From: Bursaphelenchus xylophilus
Taxonomy: Eukaryota > Nematoda > Chromadorea > Rhabditida > Aphelenchoididae
Reading direction: 5' to 3'
Length of the DNA: 64,000 bases
NCBI GenBank assembly: GCA_904066235.2
Contig: CAJFCV020000001.1
Coordinates: 14,441,291 to 14,505,290, forward strand
The translations under genes were made by a program, and so were the position numbers. Below the pieces are notes generated by a model. That model was not told the DNA's origin. It searched no databases and saw nothing but the letters and a program-made list of their open reading frames with translations. This document shows, in pieces, positions 46,930 to 59,500 of this stretch (the first letter of the stretch is position 1; each line of letters begins with the position of its first letter).

Positions 46930-47527
46930 ACTAAAATACAAAAAATAAAGTTTAATAGTATTTTTCAAGTCTATACATTCTTTTTTTTAATTTTTTTTAA
47001 AAATTTTTATATTATCCATGATGACTTTTCCCACTTTTTTGCTGATTTTTGCCGTTATATCTCCAATTTTTCGATTATTTTCAATTCCCTTTGACGAACA
47101 CTCCCTTTTATCGCCTTTTACATTGTTTACCTCGCCTCGAGGCGATAAATAAAAACAAAATTGTCGATGAAAACGAAAAAACAGGTAGTGAAAAAGAGAA
47201 ATTTCGTCGAATTCCGCCTCATTTCGGGTTGCTTGCGTTGAGATTTGGTCTAATTTATTCGATTAGCCACTTTTCTATTTGATTTTCGCTTTAAAATCAG
47301 CAATTTTGAGCTAAAATCGCCTAAAATAAGGTGATTTTTGGCTAAAGTAATATAATTTTTTGTCGCAATTGATTTTAATTTTTTTTAGATCGTATTTTAG
47401 GGGGTATTTTATTTGATGAAAGAGGTTTTAATAAATTTTTCGTGATTTTTTTTTTTTTTTTTTTTTTTTTTTGACCTAAAGTAATATAATTGGTATATTT
47501 ATGAAATTTCAGATCTCCTCGGTCAAG
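46930..47527. other. Upstream region of the formin gene
   Basis: Contains intron-motif forms TATATTATCCATGATGAC (47007) and CTAAAGTAATATAA (47343, 47473), a long T-run at 47450-47470 and a TTTCAG at 47507-47512 just before the formin start. That site may be a cis acceptor of a 5'-leader intron or a trans-splice site. Confidence 0.45.
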
Positions 47528-50500
47528 ATGGGCGACGAGGAGGAGGTGATGGACGTGCGGATTCAGTTCATCAACGATCTGGACCCGTTCGTCTCCACGT
47601 CGGATCGGCAGCCCATGCTCCCGCTCAAGTATTCGCTGGTGTTGAGTCAGGCGATCGGCGAACAAATGCCCGATATTATCAGGAAATTGAGGGCTCCACA
47701 TAAGGTAAGGGCCATTTTTCGATTATTTTTATCATCATTATGCATCGGTTTTTGGGTAAAATACGAATTAAATTAACCATTTCTTTGATAAAAAATGGGG
47801 TGTTTCTGCATAACGCGGTTGAAAAATTCTCGGAAAATTCATGAAAAATTGTAAATTTTGTCTTTTTAAAGCTTAAAATTTTTTTAAAATTGAGATTTTT
47901 TGGATTTAAAACTCTCATAATTTTTTTGCTTCTGCATAACGCGGTTTGAAAATTTCGGAAAATTCTTGGAAAATTGTCAATTTTGTCTTTTTAATATTCT
48001 AAAATATTTTTTAAAATTGAGATTTTTTGGATTTAAAACTCTCATAACTTTTTTGTTTCTGCATAACGCGGTTGGAAAATTCTCGGAAAATTCATGAAAA
48101 ACTGTAAATTTAGTCTTTTTAAAGCCTCAAATTTTTTTTAATTTGAGATTTTTTGAATTTAAGAGTCTCATTACTTTTTTGTTTCTGCATAACGCGGTTG
48201 GAAAATTCTCGGAAAATTCATGAAAAATTGTAAATTTTGTCTTTTTAAAGTTTCGAAAAAATTGAAAATGAGATTTTTTAAATTTCAATGTCGCATAATT
48301 TTTTGTCTCTGCATAACGCGGTTGAAATTTTGCAAAAAAATCGTAAAAATTTCGAAAAAAAATATTTTTTCGATTTTTTAAATATATTTTACAAAATTTT
48401 TTTCAGCCGGGCGATGCACAACTTCAAGTGAGTCCATCGGCAACTGGCGACCTCGGTTCGTATTTGGACTCGGATCTGTCGATATTGGAACAGCCGGACG
48501 AATTGGACGTCCTGCGCGGAGATATGTAAGTGGAAACTTTTTTTGGAAATTGCGCACAGTGCAATAAAAATTTTTTTTTCTTTTAAAAAGATTGCACAGT
48601 GCGAAAATATTTTTGGAAATTCTGCACAGTGCAGATAAAAAAGCAAAAAATTTTTTATGCACGGTGCAGAAAGTTTTTGTAATAGAAATTTTGCACAGTG
48701 CAAGAATTATTGCTTGAAAATATTGCACTGTGCAAAAAAAAATTTCATGCACAGTGCAAAATTTTTTTTTTGGGAATTTTGCACAGTGCACTGCAGTGCA
48801 AAAGGAAATTTTATTATTATTATATTATATACACGGTGCGAAATGTTTTTTTTTAATTTTGCACTGTGCAAAAAAAAATTTTTTCCGTGCACGGTGCGAT
48901 TTTTTTTTTTTTTTTTGAAGATCTTGCACTGTGCAAAAAAAATTTTTTTTAAATTGTCCAGTAAACAACAAAAATTTTTATTTTTCACGCAAAACCTTGA
49001 AAATAAAATCAAAATAATACCATCATGATTCTAAAAGAAAAATAATTTCCCCCGACCTCGAACGAACGGGGTTAATTTTTGGGAGTCTTCCGATTTTCTA
49101 TTGTCAAAAAGTTCCATGCCGATTTCCGGATATTCGAATGGGCGAAATTGTGCGTTGACACTAATTTTTATCGAGTAATTTTGGTGGATTTCCATTCTTT
49201 ATCTGTTTTTCAATTCGATTCTTTCCATTCGCACAGTGCGCAATCTGCACAGTGCAGAAAAAATCTCAACTTTTTTTGAGCGCACAGTGCAATCGAAATA
49301 ATTTTTTTCTCCCGCACAGTGCATTTTCCGAAATTTGAAAAAAGCACTGTGCGGCTGCGACAAAAAGTCTTTGTCAACCGCACAGTGCATTCGAAATAAA
49401 TTTTCCACGCGCACAGTGCATTTTGCATTTTCCCAAGTTCGCAAAACGCACTGTGCGGTTGCGACAAATATTCATTGCCATCCGCACCGTGCATTCGAAA
49501 GGTTTGTTTTCCGCACGGTGCGAAAAACTTTGAGACCTTTCCGCACCGTGCAAAGCCATTCGAAGGCTTTGATTTCGACCGCACAGTGCAGACGAGTCTT
49601 CCGGAAAGTCGCCGGACTGATTTTTGGAGTTTGCACTGTGCGAAAGAAGTCAGGGTGCGAGCGACCGCCCAGAAAGCCTGTTGCACGGTGCAAAAGGCGA
49701 GAAATTGCACAGTGCAAAGAAAACTTTTGTTTTCGCACAGTGCGTGTCGCTGGTTTTGTTTGTTCTCAGTTTGAACAATGCACTGTGCATTCGCGACAAA
49801 ACAACAGGTTTTCAGGTTTTCGCACAGTGCAGAAAAAAAATCTTTGGAATGCACGGTGCGGATGGCAAAGAAGTTTTGTCGCGTACGCACAGTGCGTTTT
49901 GTAAACTTCGGAAAATGCAAAATGCACTGTGCGCGTGGAAAAAAATGTGAAATTTTTTTGCACCGTGCAGATTACGTACAGTGCAGAAAAAATTATTTAG
50001 AATGCACTGTGCGGATGAAAAAAAGTTTTTGTCGCAATCGCACAGTGCGTTTTGCAAACATGTGAAAGTGCAATATGCACTGTGCGAGAGCTGAAATTCT
50101 TTTTGATTACGCACAGTGCAGAAAAAAATTTTCCGAGTGCACGGTGCGGATGACAAAGACTTTATGTCGCAAGCGCACAGTGCGTTTTGTAAACGTGGGA
50201 AAGTGCAATATGCACTGTGCGAAAGTTGAATTTTTTTACACAGTGCAAACAAAAATTTTTTTTTCCAATGCACTGTGCGAATGACAATGAATTTTTGTCG
50301 CAACCGCACAGTGCGTTTTGCAAACTTATAAAAATGAAAAATGCACTGTGCGAAAGTTGAAATTTTTTTGCACAGTGCAAACAAACATTTTTTTCGAATG
50401 CACTGTGCGAATAACAAAGACTTTTTTGTCGCACAGTGCAATTGCCTATAGGTTATACTATTACGCTTTTTCAAAAGTGCAGACACATTTTGTCGTGGGC

Positions 50501-53500
50501 CGCACCGTGCACAAAAATTCCCTTTTGCGGGGTGCATTTTGACCTTTTGCACTGTGCAACCGGATATCGCTGCGACGCAAGCTTTTCTCAACGGAGCCGG
50601 CGCGAATTTTTTGAAATTGCACAGTGCAAAAATGTTTCGAATCGGATCGCGTCGCGCGGGGAACACGAAACTTGCACTGTGCGGTGCAAAAAAGGCCGGA
50701 AAATGTGTCTGCACTTTTGAAAAAGCGTAATAGGCGGGCCAAAAAGTCTTGACATGTTTTCGCACCGTGCGGGCGCATGAATTCGGTGTCGCGACGAGGT
50801 GTCGCGCGATAAAACCTTTGGCGGGGTGCGAATGAAGAACGCACTGTGCGTTGTTTACCCTTTTCAAAACAATCTTTTTTGCACTGTGCGGTGTCGCATT
50901 GCACCGTAAATTTCTCTTGTCGCCGCGCGACAAATTGCATGCACGACGGCGCACTGTGCAGACATGTCAAGACTTTTTGGCCCGCCTAGTACTATTACGC
51001 TTTTTCAAAAGTGCAGACACATTTTGTCGTGGGCCGCACCGTGCACAAAACTCCCTTTTGCGGGGTGCATTTCGACCTTTTGCACTGTGCAACCGGATAT
51101 CGCTGCGACGCAAGCTTTTCTCAACGGAGCCGGCGCGATTTTTTTGAAATTGCACAGTGCAAAATGTTTCGAAAAGGATCGCGTCGCGCGGGGAACACGA
51201 AACTTGCACTGTGCGGTGCAAAAACGGCCGGAAAATGTGTCTGCACTTTTGAAAAAGCGTAATAGGCGGGCCAAAAAGTCTTGACATGTTTTCGCACCGT
51301 GCGGGCGCATGAATTCGGTTTCGCGACGAGGTGTCGCGCGATAAAAGGTATGGCGGGGTGCGAATGAAGAACGCACTGTGCGTTGTTTACCCTTTTTCAA
51401 AACAATCTTTTTGCACTGTGCGGTGTCGCATTGCACCGTAAATGTTTCTTGTCGCCGCGCGACAAATTTCATGCACGACGACGCACTGTGCAGACATGTC
51501 AAGACTTTTTGGCCCGCCTTAACAGATCTCACTTTTTCCTGTTCCTTTCATCGCAAATCAATGTAAAAATCCATCTTTGTGAGTGAAATGGAAAGTGGCA
51601 GAGATCGGAAAAATTGGAAAGCAGAAGATTACAGTGGCGCAATCACAGATCTCGCGGCGCGGATTCGGAAGAAAAAAGCGCCCAAATTATATAATTCTTG
51701 CGGTTTTTTCTCTCGATGGAAATTCTCGGGCGAAACTCGATTTTTTGTTTCACACTGAGCTCCTCGTTTCCCACTCTCTCGAGCGCCGATTCAACGAGAT
51801 TTCTGGGGGGAATTTTGTGCGCGACTTTTGATTTCTCGCTGTTTTAAATGAGCGGTTCGTAATTTATTTCGATGGTCTTCGATTTTTTTTTGATTGAAAA
51901 ATCACTTACTATACATTTTTTTGGCAAAAAAAATTTTTGGACAAAAAAAATTTTTTTGATTTTTGCACAGTGCGGTCAAATTTTTTCGGATTTTTTTCGC
52001 ACAGTGCAAAAATTTAAAGCCAAAATTTTTTAAAATTATTTTTTGATGCTTAAAAAATATGAAACCGTCATTTTTTACCACTTTTTTCTGCACTGTGCAA
52101 AAAATTTTAGCAACAAATTTTATTGCACAGTGCAGTCAAAAAATGGCGTAAAAATTTTATTGCTTGGATTTTGATGAAACTTGGATGGAATTTAGATAGC
52201 AATTTTTGGAGAGAGATTCCAAATTTTCAGCTTGATATGGGCAGAAATAACCGAGATTTTTATGTCGAAAGTTTTAAAAAATTTCGATTTTTTTTTTGAT
52301 TTTTGGAATAAAAAATTTACAGTCGATTCTAATCGCAGAGTGAAGTATTTCTACCAAAAAAAATTTTTTTCCACCGAAAATTCAAAAAGATATCGACAAA
52401 AAAAAATTTTTTTGACTGCACTGTGCAAAATTTTTCATTTTTTCGCACAGTGCAGAAAAATTTTCGAAAATTTGCACAGTGCAAAAAATTTTTTTAATTT
52501 TTTTTCAAAATTTTGCACAGTGCAGAAAAAAAATTTTTGAAAATTTGCACAGTGCAGAAAAAATTTTTATCATGCACAGTGCAAAACTTTTTTTTTTAAA
52601 TTTTGCACGGTGCAGAAATAAAAATTTTATTCACAGTGCGAAAACTTTTCGAAAATCAAAAAAAAAACCATCATCCACCATGGGATGAGCTCAAAATTTT
52701 CTCGCTTATCATTTGTGGCGGCGGCAAAAACAATAACTTCTTCCTTTTCTGCGCGTGTCATCATTCTTTTCGATCGAAAAAATGATTTCCGAAGGGGATT
52801 TTGCAGCTCTTGTTCAGAAATTTTTATTAATGAAACTTGCGTAATCCCGCTCGCTCATTATTTCTGAGGATGAAGAAGTTCATTTTTGGGCATTTCTCGG
52901 GAGAAAACTCCCTTTTTTGTGGAAAAACGGGATTTTTCAAATTTTAAAATCAAAAATCTCGGTTGTTTCTGCATAACGCGGTCTGAAATTTTTTTCTAGA
53001 CCTTGAAAAAACGTGTTTTATCTTTTCCCGAAAGAATTTTTTATCTCAAACAAACGGGATTTTTTGATTTTTAAACTGCCATATTTCGATTATTTCTGCA
53101 TAACGCGATCTGAAATTATACCAAATGTCTCACAGAGCCCCACTCCAGATATATTCCAAGTTTCATCCAAATCCGCGACCTCTCCTTCGAGCTATAGCCA
53201 TTTCTCTCTTCTCCCGGTCAAGTATAATATAATATAAAATTATGTTTATCCAGCCTGTAAAAATCCATGTTTCCCCCCGAAATACGCGTGTTTCCTCCGT
53301 TTAGTCGATGTCCAAGCTATGTAAACTTACTAAATTTCTATTTTCCCTCAGCCTTGTTCAAACTTCCCAGAGCTGTCATGTGTAATATATTGGACTGAAA
53401 GATGGCCAAGCCCGCGTTGAAATGCTACGCCATCGACTTTGATGACTTGGATGGACCGCCAAATGGGCCTAGACCGCCTTCAAATGGCTTTGAAGCCACG

Positions 53501-56500
53501 AAAACCTTCAAATTGCCTCAGGCAAAATGCGCCAAAGATGGGGCAAATGGCTCAAATTTGAGTGCCAATGGATTGTATAGCTCTTTACCGGCGAATACGA
53601 TGAAAAATGACGCCAGAATTAGTAGTAATGGAGGCTTAAATAGTAATTTAAGAGCTGGAGGCAAGTATAATATTGGGTCCAAAATCGGGGATAAGCCAAG
53701 AAATGAAGTCAAATTTGGCTCTGTATATGATCTACAAGGCTCTATGGACTCTCGGAAGACGAATTACCCCTTTAAACCGATGAATTCGAGGAGCTCCAGC
53801 TACTTTAATATAGCCCCTACTACAACATCGAAGCCTCTGTCGCAGCCCTCAATCTCCCCTTCAACCAGCAACCAGAGCCCTCCTAGCTCACCGGGCTACC
53901 TATTTCAGCCAATCAAACGGCTTGAGGACGTGAAAACCGACAAATCCCCTCAGGCAATTCGGTTTTCCGGCTCGGATGCCATTGTGGATGACGAAAACAA
54001 CTGGAAACCCCGATGGAAACGCGATTTGAAGGTGGACGAACGTGAGAAGACCATCAAGTCTTTGAATGGCAAAGACAACACCACTTCTCAACGAACTTTG
54101 AGGTCCCTGCTCAACGACGGCTCAAGTGTAATATCGAAAAATGAAAAAAATGATGACAATTCGGGATTTTCGACGGTAAATCGGAAAAATATGAGTGTTT
54201 CGGGCTCCAAATACGATAAAAAAGATGTCCAAAGGCTTGGGTCACTGTATGACATGAGAACCGCCAAATTTTCGCCATCAATTTCATCGACGAATTCATC
54301 GATGAAGTCAAGTGTAATATCAAAAAATGTAGAGAATAGTCCTACATTTGGCCAGAAATATTCTACAGAGGCTAAGGAAAGATCAACAGGTTCAAATATC
54401 AGCCAAAACCGACCTACTTCAATATATTCACCATCAAGTGTAATATCCAAAAATGATGAGAAATCCAAATTTTTTGTTCAAAAAGACGACAACAGGCTTT
54501 CTAATCATTTTAAAAATGATAATGGACTATTTAATCGACCTACTTCGCTATATGAACCATCAAATTTTTCGAATTTCGGGGTTTCATCGACCAATTCATC
54601 GATGGATTTGACGGGAAAATCAAGTGTAATAGCGAAGAATGGAGAGAATCTGAGTCCATTTAGTCGAAATACCGAAGATCGGATTGTTAAAGACTCGAAA
54701 ATCGACAATTTTCCATCAACCAAGCCTAGTGTAATATACGAACCTTCAAATTTGTCGAATTTCTCGACTCTTCCCGCGAAATTATCGATGAATCAGCGAG
54801 TAAAGGACAATTTCAACGATGACTCAGTAAATTCAAATCAAGACGAGATCAAATTCCCGAAAATTCAGTCGATTTTCAACAGTTACCAGTCAAATGCCCC
54901 GAGGGAAAATAAAGAGGAACCAGTGGGCAAATTCACCTACAAGCCGTTCACCTCGACCTACAAGCCTCAACTAATCAAGGACGATGTTTTCAAGAGCCGC
55001 AGCGTCGAGAAAAAAGAGGATTCCGAAGCGCTGTTCACCCTGCCCAAGCCCTTCACTTTCAACGATTCGTTGAGCTCGAATTCATCGAAGAAAAGTGAAA
55101 AATCAACATTCAACTATCAGCCAGTATCGCTGACAAGCCCTAAGGCCATTGAGCATCAAGATTTACAGAAGCGTCCAAGTTTTGCGGCCAGCTCTTTGAA
55201 GGAGGCCACCTCAATATTCAACATGTCGCCGTTGACATCGCTCACCTCCTATACCTCAAAATTCAAGCCCATTCGAAAGAATGACTCGTCAAATAGTGTT
55301 GTTGGCAATGAGGACCCAAAAAAGTTGCGTAGCGATGAAGAGGAGGGCAAAAATTTAATGTCATCATCACCTAAAACAATATCCGAAAAGTCGCCAAATG
55401 ATCGGCAAAAGCTGATCGAAGAGTCCACAAACCGTTTGGCTCGTCGCAAATCGTCCTGTAAATGTGGAGGCGATCGGAAAATCCATCAACGTTGGCGGAA
55501 TGAGAACTGCAAACATTTGGGAGACCTAAAACAAGGTGAAGATCGGCCAAAAACCGAGGAAAACGAGGTGAATGGCAATGAAAATGATCAGAAATTGACT
55601 TCTCAAGATGAAAAGAGTCTAAAAAAGCCCTTGGCATCAGATGTAAATCAAGTTAGAAGCAAGAAAATCGAAAAAGAAGAGAGTATTTTGCCCGGAGTTG
55701 AATTGGATGTCGACGACGTGGAGGAGGAGCTCAAAATGCAAGAAGAATTTGATGCACAGGAAGAGGAAAGGTACTAGAAGTCACACTATGAACAACTGAA
55801 GATCGTATTTGCACTGTGCGAGGGGTTTTCCCGAGTTTTCCTTGATTTGCACAGTGCGCCGGGAAAAATAGGCTAAAAATGCGACTGCACGGTGCGAAAA
55901 TTAGAACTGGAGAGAATTGGGAGTTCGCACTGTGCAAAGGGAATGAGATAAAAAGTTTGAGGTCTTCTATGGGCAACGGCGACAAATTTGACGAAAAAGA
56001 TTTTTTTTGCACAGTGCAGGCGGAAAAATAGGCTAAAAATGCGACTGCACGGTGCGAAAATTAGAACTGGAGAGAATTGGGAGTTCGCACTGTGCAAAGG
56101 GAATGAGATAAAAAGTTTGCGATTTCCTTAGGACAACGGCGAAAAATTGACAAAAAAAATGTTTTTTGCACAGTGCGGCGGGAAAAATAGGCTAAAAGTG
56201 CGACTGCACGGTGCGAAAATTAAAATTGGAGAGAATTGACAGTTCGCACTGTGCAAAGGGAATGAGATAAAAAGTTTGAGGTCTTCTATGGGCAACGGCG
56301 ACAAATTTGACGAAAAAGATTTTTTTTGCACAGTGCAGGCGGAAAAATAGGCTAAAAATGCGACTGCACGGTGCGAAAATTAAAATTGGAGAGAAGTGAC
56401 AGTTCGCACTGTGCAAAGGGAATGGGATAAAAAGTTTGAGATTTCCTGTGGGCAACTCCGACAAATTTGACAAAGAAAGTTTTTTTTGCACAGTGCGCCG

Positions 56501-59500
56501 GGAAAAATAGGCTAAAAATGCGACTGCACGGTGCGAAAATTAAAAATGGAGAGAAATGGGAGTTTGCACTGTGCAAAGGGAATGCGATAAAAAGTATGAG
56601 GTCTTCTGTGGGCAACAGCGACAAATTGAAGCTGAATTATCTTGCACTGTGCGAAGAATAGAAGGTCAAAAATTGTGGATTCTGCACGGTGCAGAGCGGT
56701 GAAAAAAATCGAAATCGGTATTTTGAACCGTGAAAAAATTTTTTTAAATGTATTTTTGATTTCTTGCACAGTGCAGTCATCTGAAAAAATAAAAATTTTT
56801 TGTTGCACCGTGCAAAATCAAAAAAATTTTTTTTTGCACTGTGCAAAAAAAATTCAAAATTTATAAAGTCTCAAAAAACATCAAAAAATTTAAAAAAAAA
56901 ATTAATGACTAAAAAATAATTTTTAATCAAACTTTTTTTCAGGCTCCGCTCCAGTCTTGTGCTCCGCCAGAAGCCAGAGCTACGGGTTAAAGCCATAATC
57001 GGTGAGTAATTTCCCGCAAATTCTGCGAGTAATCCTAATGTTTTACCGCCCCTCCGTTTCGTGGAGGGTTTTTTGCCTCGGGGGATTTTCGAAATAACAG
57101 TAATTAGCCGCTTTCAAGTGGCCCTACTTTACTTTTTCAGGGGGGCAAATTTGGGTCGGAAATATTATTTTCACACGCGAATAGTTGTCACATGCAACGG
57201 TTATTGCTCAGTTAGGTTGGATTTTCGGTATTTTTGAGGAAATTTCGCAAATTTATTTTTGGGATTTTTTAAAATTTTTTGAAATTTTTTGAAATTTTTT
57301 AAAATTTTTTCGAATTTTTTTCGGAGTAAAATTTTTTAGCCTTTATATAGTCTTTTTGTAGTGCTCTGATTGCAATTTCAGCTCAATTTTTTCAAAAATT
57401 CAAATTTCCCGCCATTTTTGGCATTCTGCAACAACCCTTATTTTTGACCCCAGAACATTGTAAATCACAAAAATAGCCTCTAAAAACGCTCCGGTGAATT
57501 TTTAAACACAGTTTTCTCCATTTTTATTGCCAAAATTATGCTATATATTTTTATATTATCCATGACAAAAATTAATATTCTCCACACAAAAATATATATT
57601 CCATTCCTCCGATTTTTCAGAAAAATTGTTGTACATGTCGGGTAGAGACCAGCGGCGAGCATTGTTCTCGTTGAAGCAGATTTTCCAAGACGACAAGGAC
57701 CTTGTTCATGAGTTTGTCCAGAACGAAGGCCTGGATTGTTTGATAAAGTTGGGCCGGGAATCCGATCAAACGCATCAAAATCACATTCTCAGAGGTGAGT
57801 GGGATGAATTTTGAAGATTTTGAGGGTTTTTACTTTTTCAAATTTTTTGCACTGTGCAGTCAAAAAAAATTTTTTTTGAATGCACGGTGCAGTTTTTTGA
57901 CTGCACTGTGCAGTTTTCTAATCGAACAGTGCAGTTTTTTTGATTGCACAGTGCGTCTTTTTTCATCGCACTGTGCAGTTTTTTGGTCGCACAGTGCAGA
58001 TTTCCCGGCTGCACAGTGCAGTTTATTCTGATCGCACTGTGCAGTTTTTTAATTGCACTGTGCAATGTTTTGACTTTTTTGATTGCACAGTGCAGTTTGT
58101 TTGACTGCACCGTGCAGTTTTTCGGTCGCACTGTGCAGTTTTTCATCGCACTGTGCGATTTTTTCGAATTTTTTTACCGCACAGTGCAGTTTGTTTGATC
58201 GCTCAGTGCAGTTTTTTAATTGCACTGTGGAGTCTTTTGACTTTTTTGACTGCACAGTGCAGTTTCTTGATCGGACTGTGCGATTTTTTCGAATTTTTTG
58301 ACTGCACAGTGCAGATTTTTAATCACACTGTGCAGTTTGTTTCACTGCACCGTGCAGTTTTTTGGTCGCACAGTGCAGATTTCCCGGCTGCACAGTGCAG
58401 TTTATTCTGATCGCACTGTGCAGTGTTTTAATTGCACTGTGCATTCTTTTGACTTTTTTGATTGCAGTGCAGTTTATTTGACTGCACAGTGCAGTTTTTT
58501 AATCGCACAGTGCGATTTTTTCGAATTTTTTGACTGCACAGTGCAGATTTTTGTATTTTCTTACTGCACTGTGCAGTCCATTCAAAACTAAAAAATTTGT
58601 CATTACCATGGATTTTTTGGTAAATTTAAAGGTTCACAATCAACCTATGTATACATAATATTCAAATTTTTGGATTCGATATTTTTAAAATTTTTCAAAT
58701 TTTCAGCCCTGGGGCAACTAATGTTGTATGTGGATGGAATGAACGGAATCATTGCCCATAATGCGACAATTTGTTGGTTATATGAGTTGTTGGAGTCACC
58801 GGTAAGTTCTCTAAATTTCAGTCTCTATTTTCGTCCATGTCCATTGTCCAATGTTATATGTTGTTTTAGTTGTATATTGAGGAGGAATTTAAAGAAATGA
58901 CCCAGCATCGCCAAGAATGGGTAAATTGTGTGGCTCTGAGAGAGTTCTCCCGCCTCTTTGGACTATTTTGTAATTAACAGAAAAGCTTTTTTGGGAAAAA
59001 ACGAGATTTTTTAAATTTCCGATCGAAATTTTTCGGCTGTCTCCGCATAACGCGGTCCAAAAAATTTATTGTGGCCTTATAAAGTTATAAAATTGATTTT
59101 TTCAATTTTTCTTCAATTTTTTTCGAACGAGATTTTTAAAATTTAAAAATGCAATAATTCAAAAAATTCTGCATAACGCGATCTAAAATTTTTCTAGAAC
59201 TCGTAGAATATCCTATTCTGCTTTTCAAAAAATTTTTACATCGATAGCGGCAGTAAAAACTAGATTTTTTGATCTTTTTTCCATCTAATGTCTAGTGTAA
59301 TATAAAATAACCCGCTAATTTTTCCTTGTGTACACCGCTAATACACCACAATATGGAACGCTCGTATTTTACCCCAAAATGAGTGTTTTTCAATTTTCAG
59401 TACCGCTTGGTGGTCAAAACAGCGCTGAAATTGTTGCTGGTTTTTGTGGAATACACGGAATCCAATGCATTGCTGTTGATCGCAGCGCTGAGCAAGGTCG

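Noticed and set aside
22900..58590. Dozens of open reading frames rich in HSA, HCA, TVQ, AQC and ALC tripeptides on both strands
   Set aside because: They are translations of GCACNGTGC in different frames; the palindrome has no stop codon. They lack start context, domains and codon structure, and mirror each other on opposite strands.
22900..58590. Programmed DNA-elimination signal, as known from some nematodes
   Set aside because: The palindrome is far too frequent and interspersed with intact gene introns to mark single break sites; no telomere-addition context is visible.
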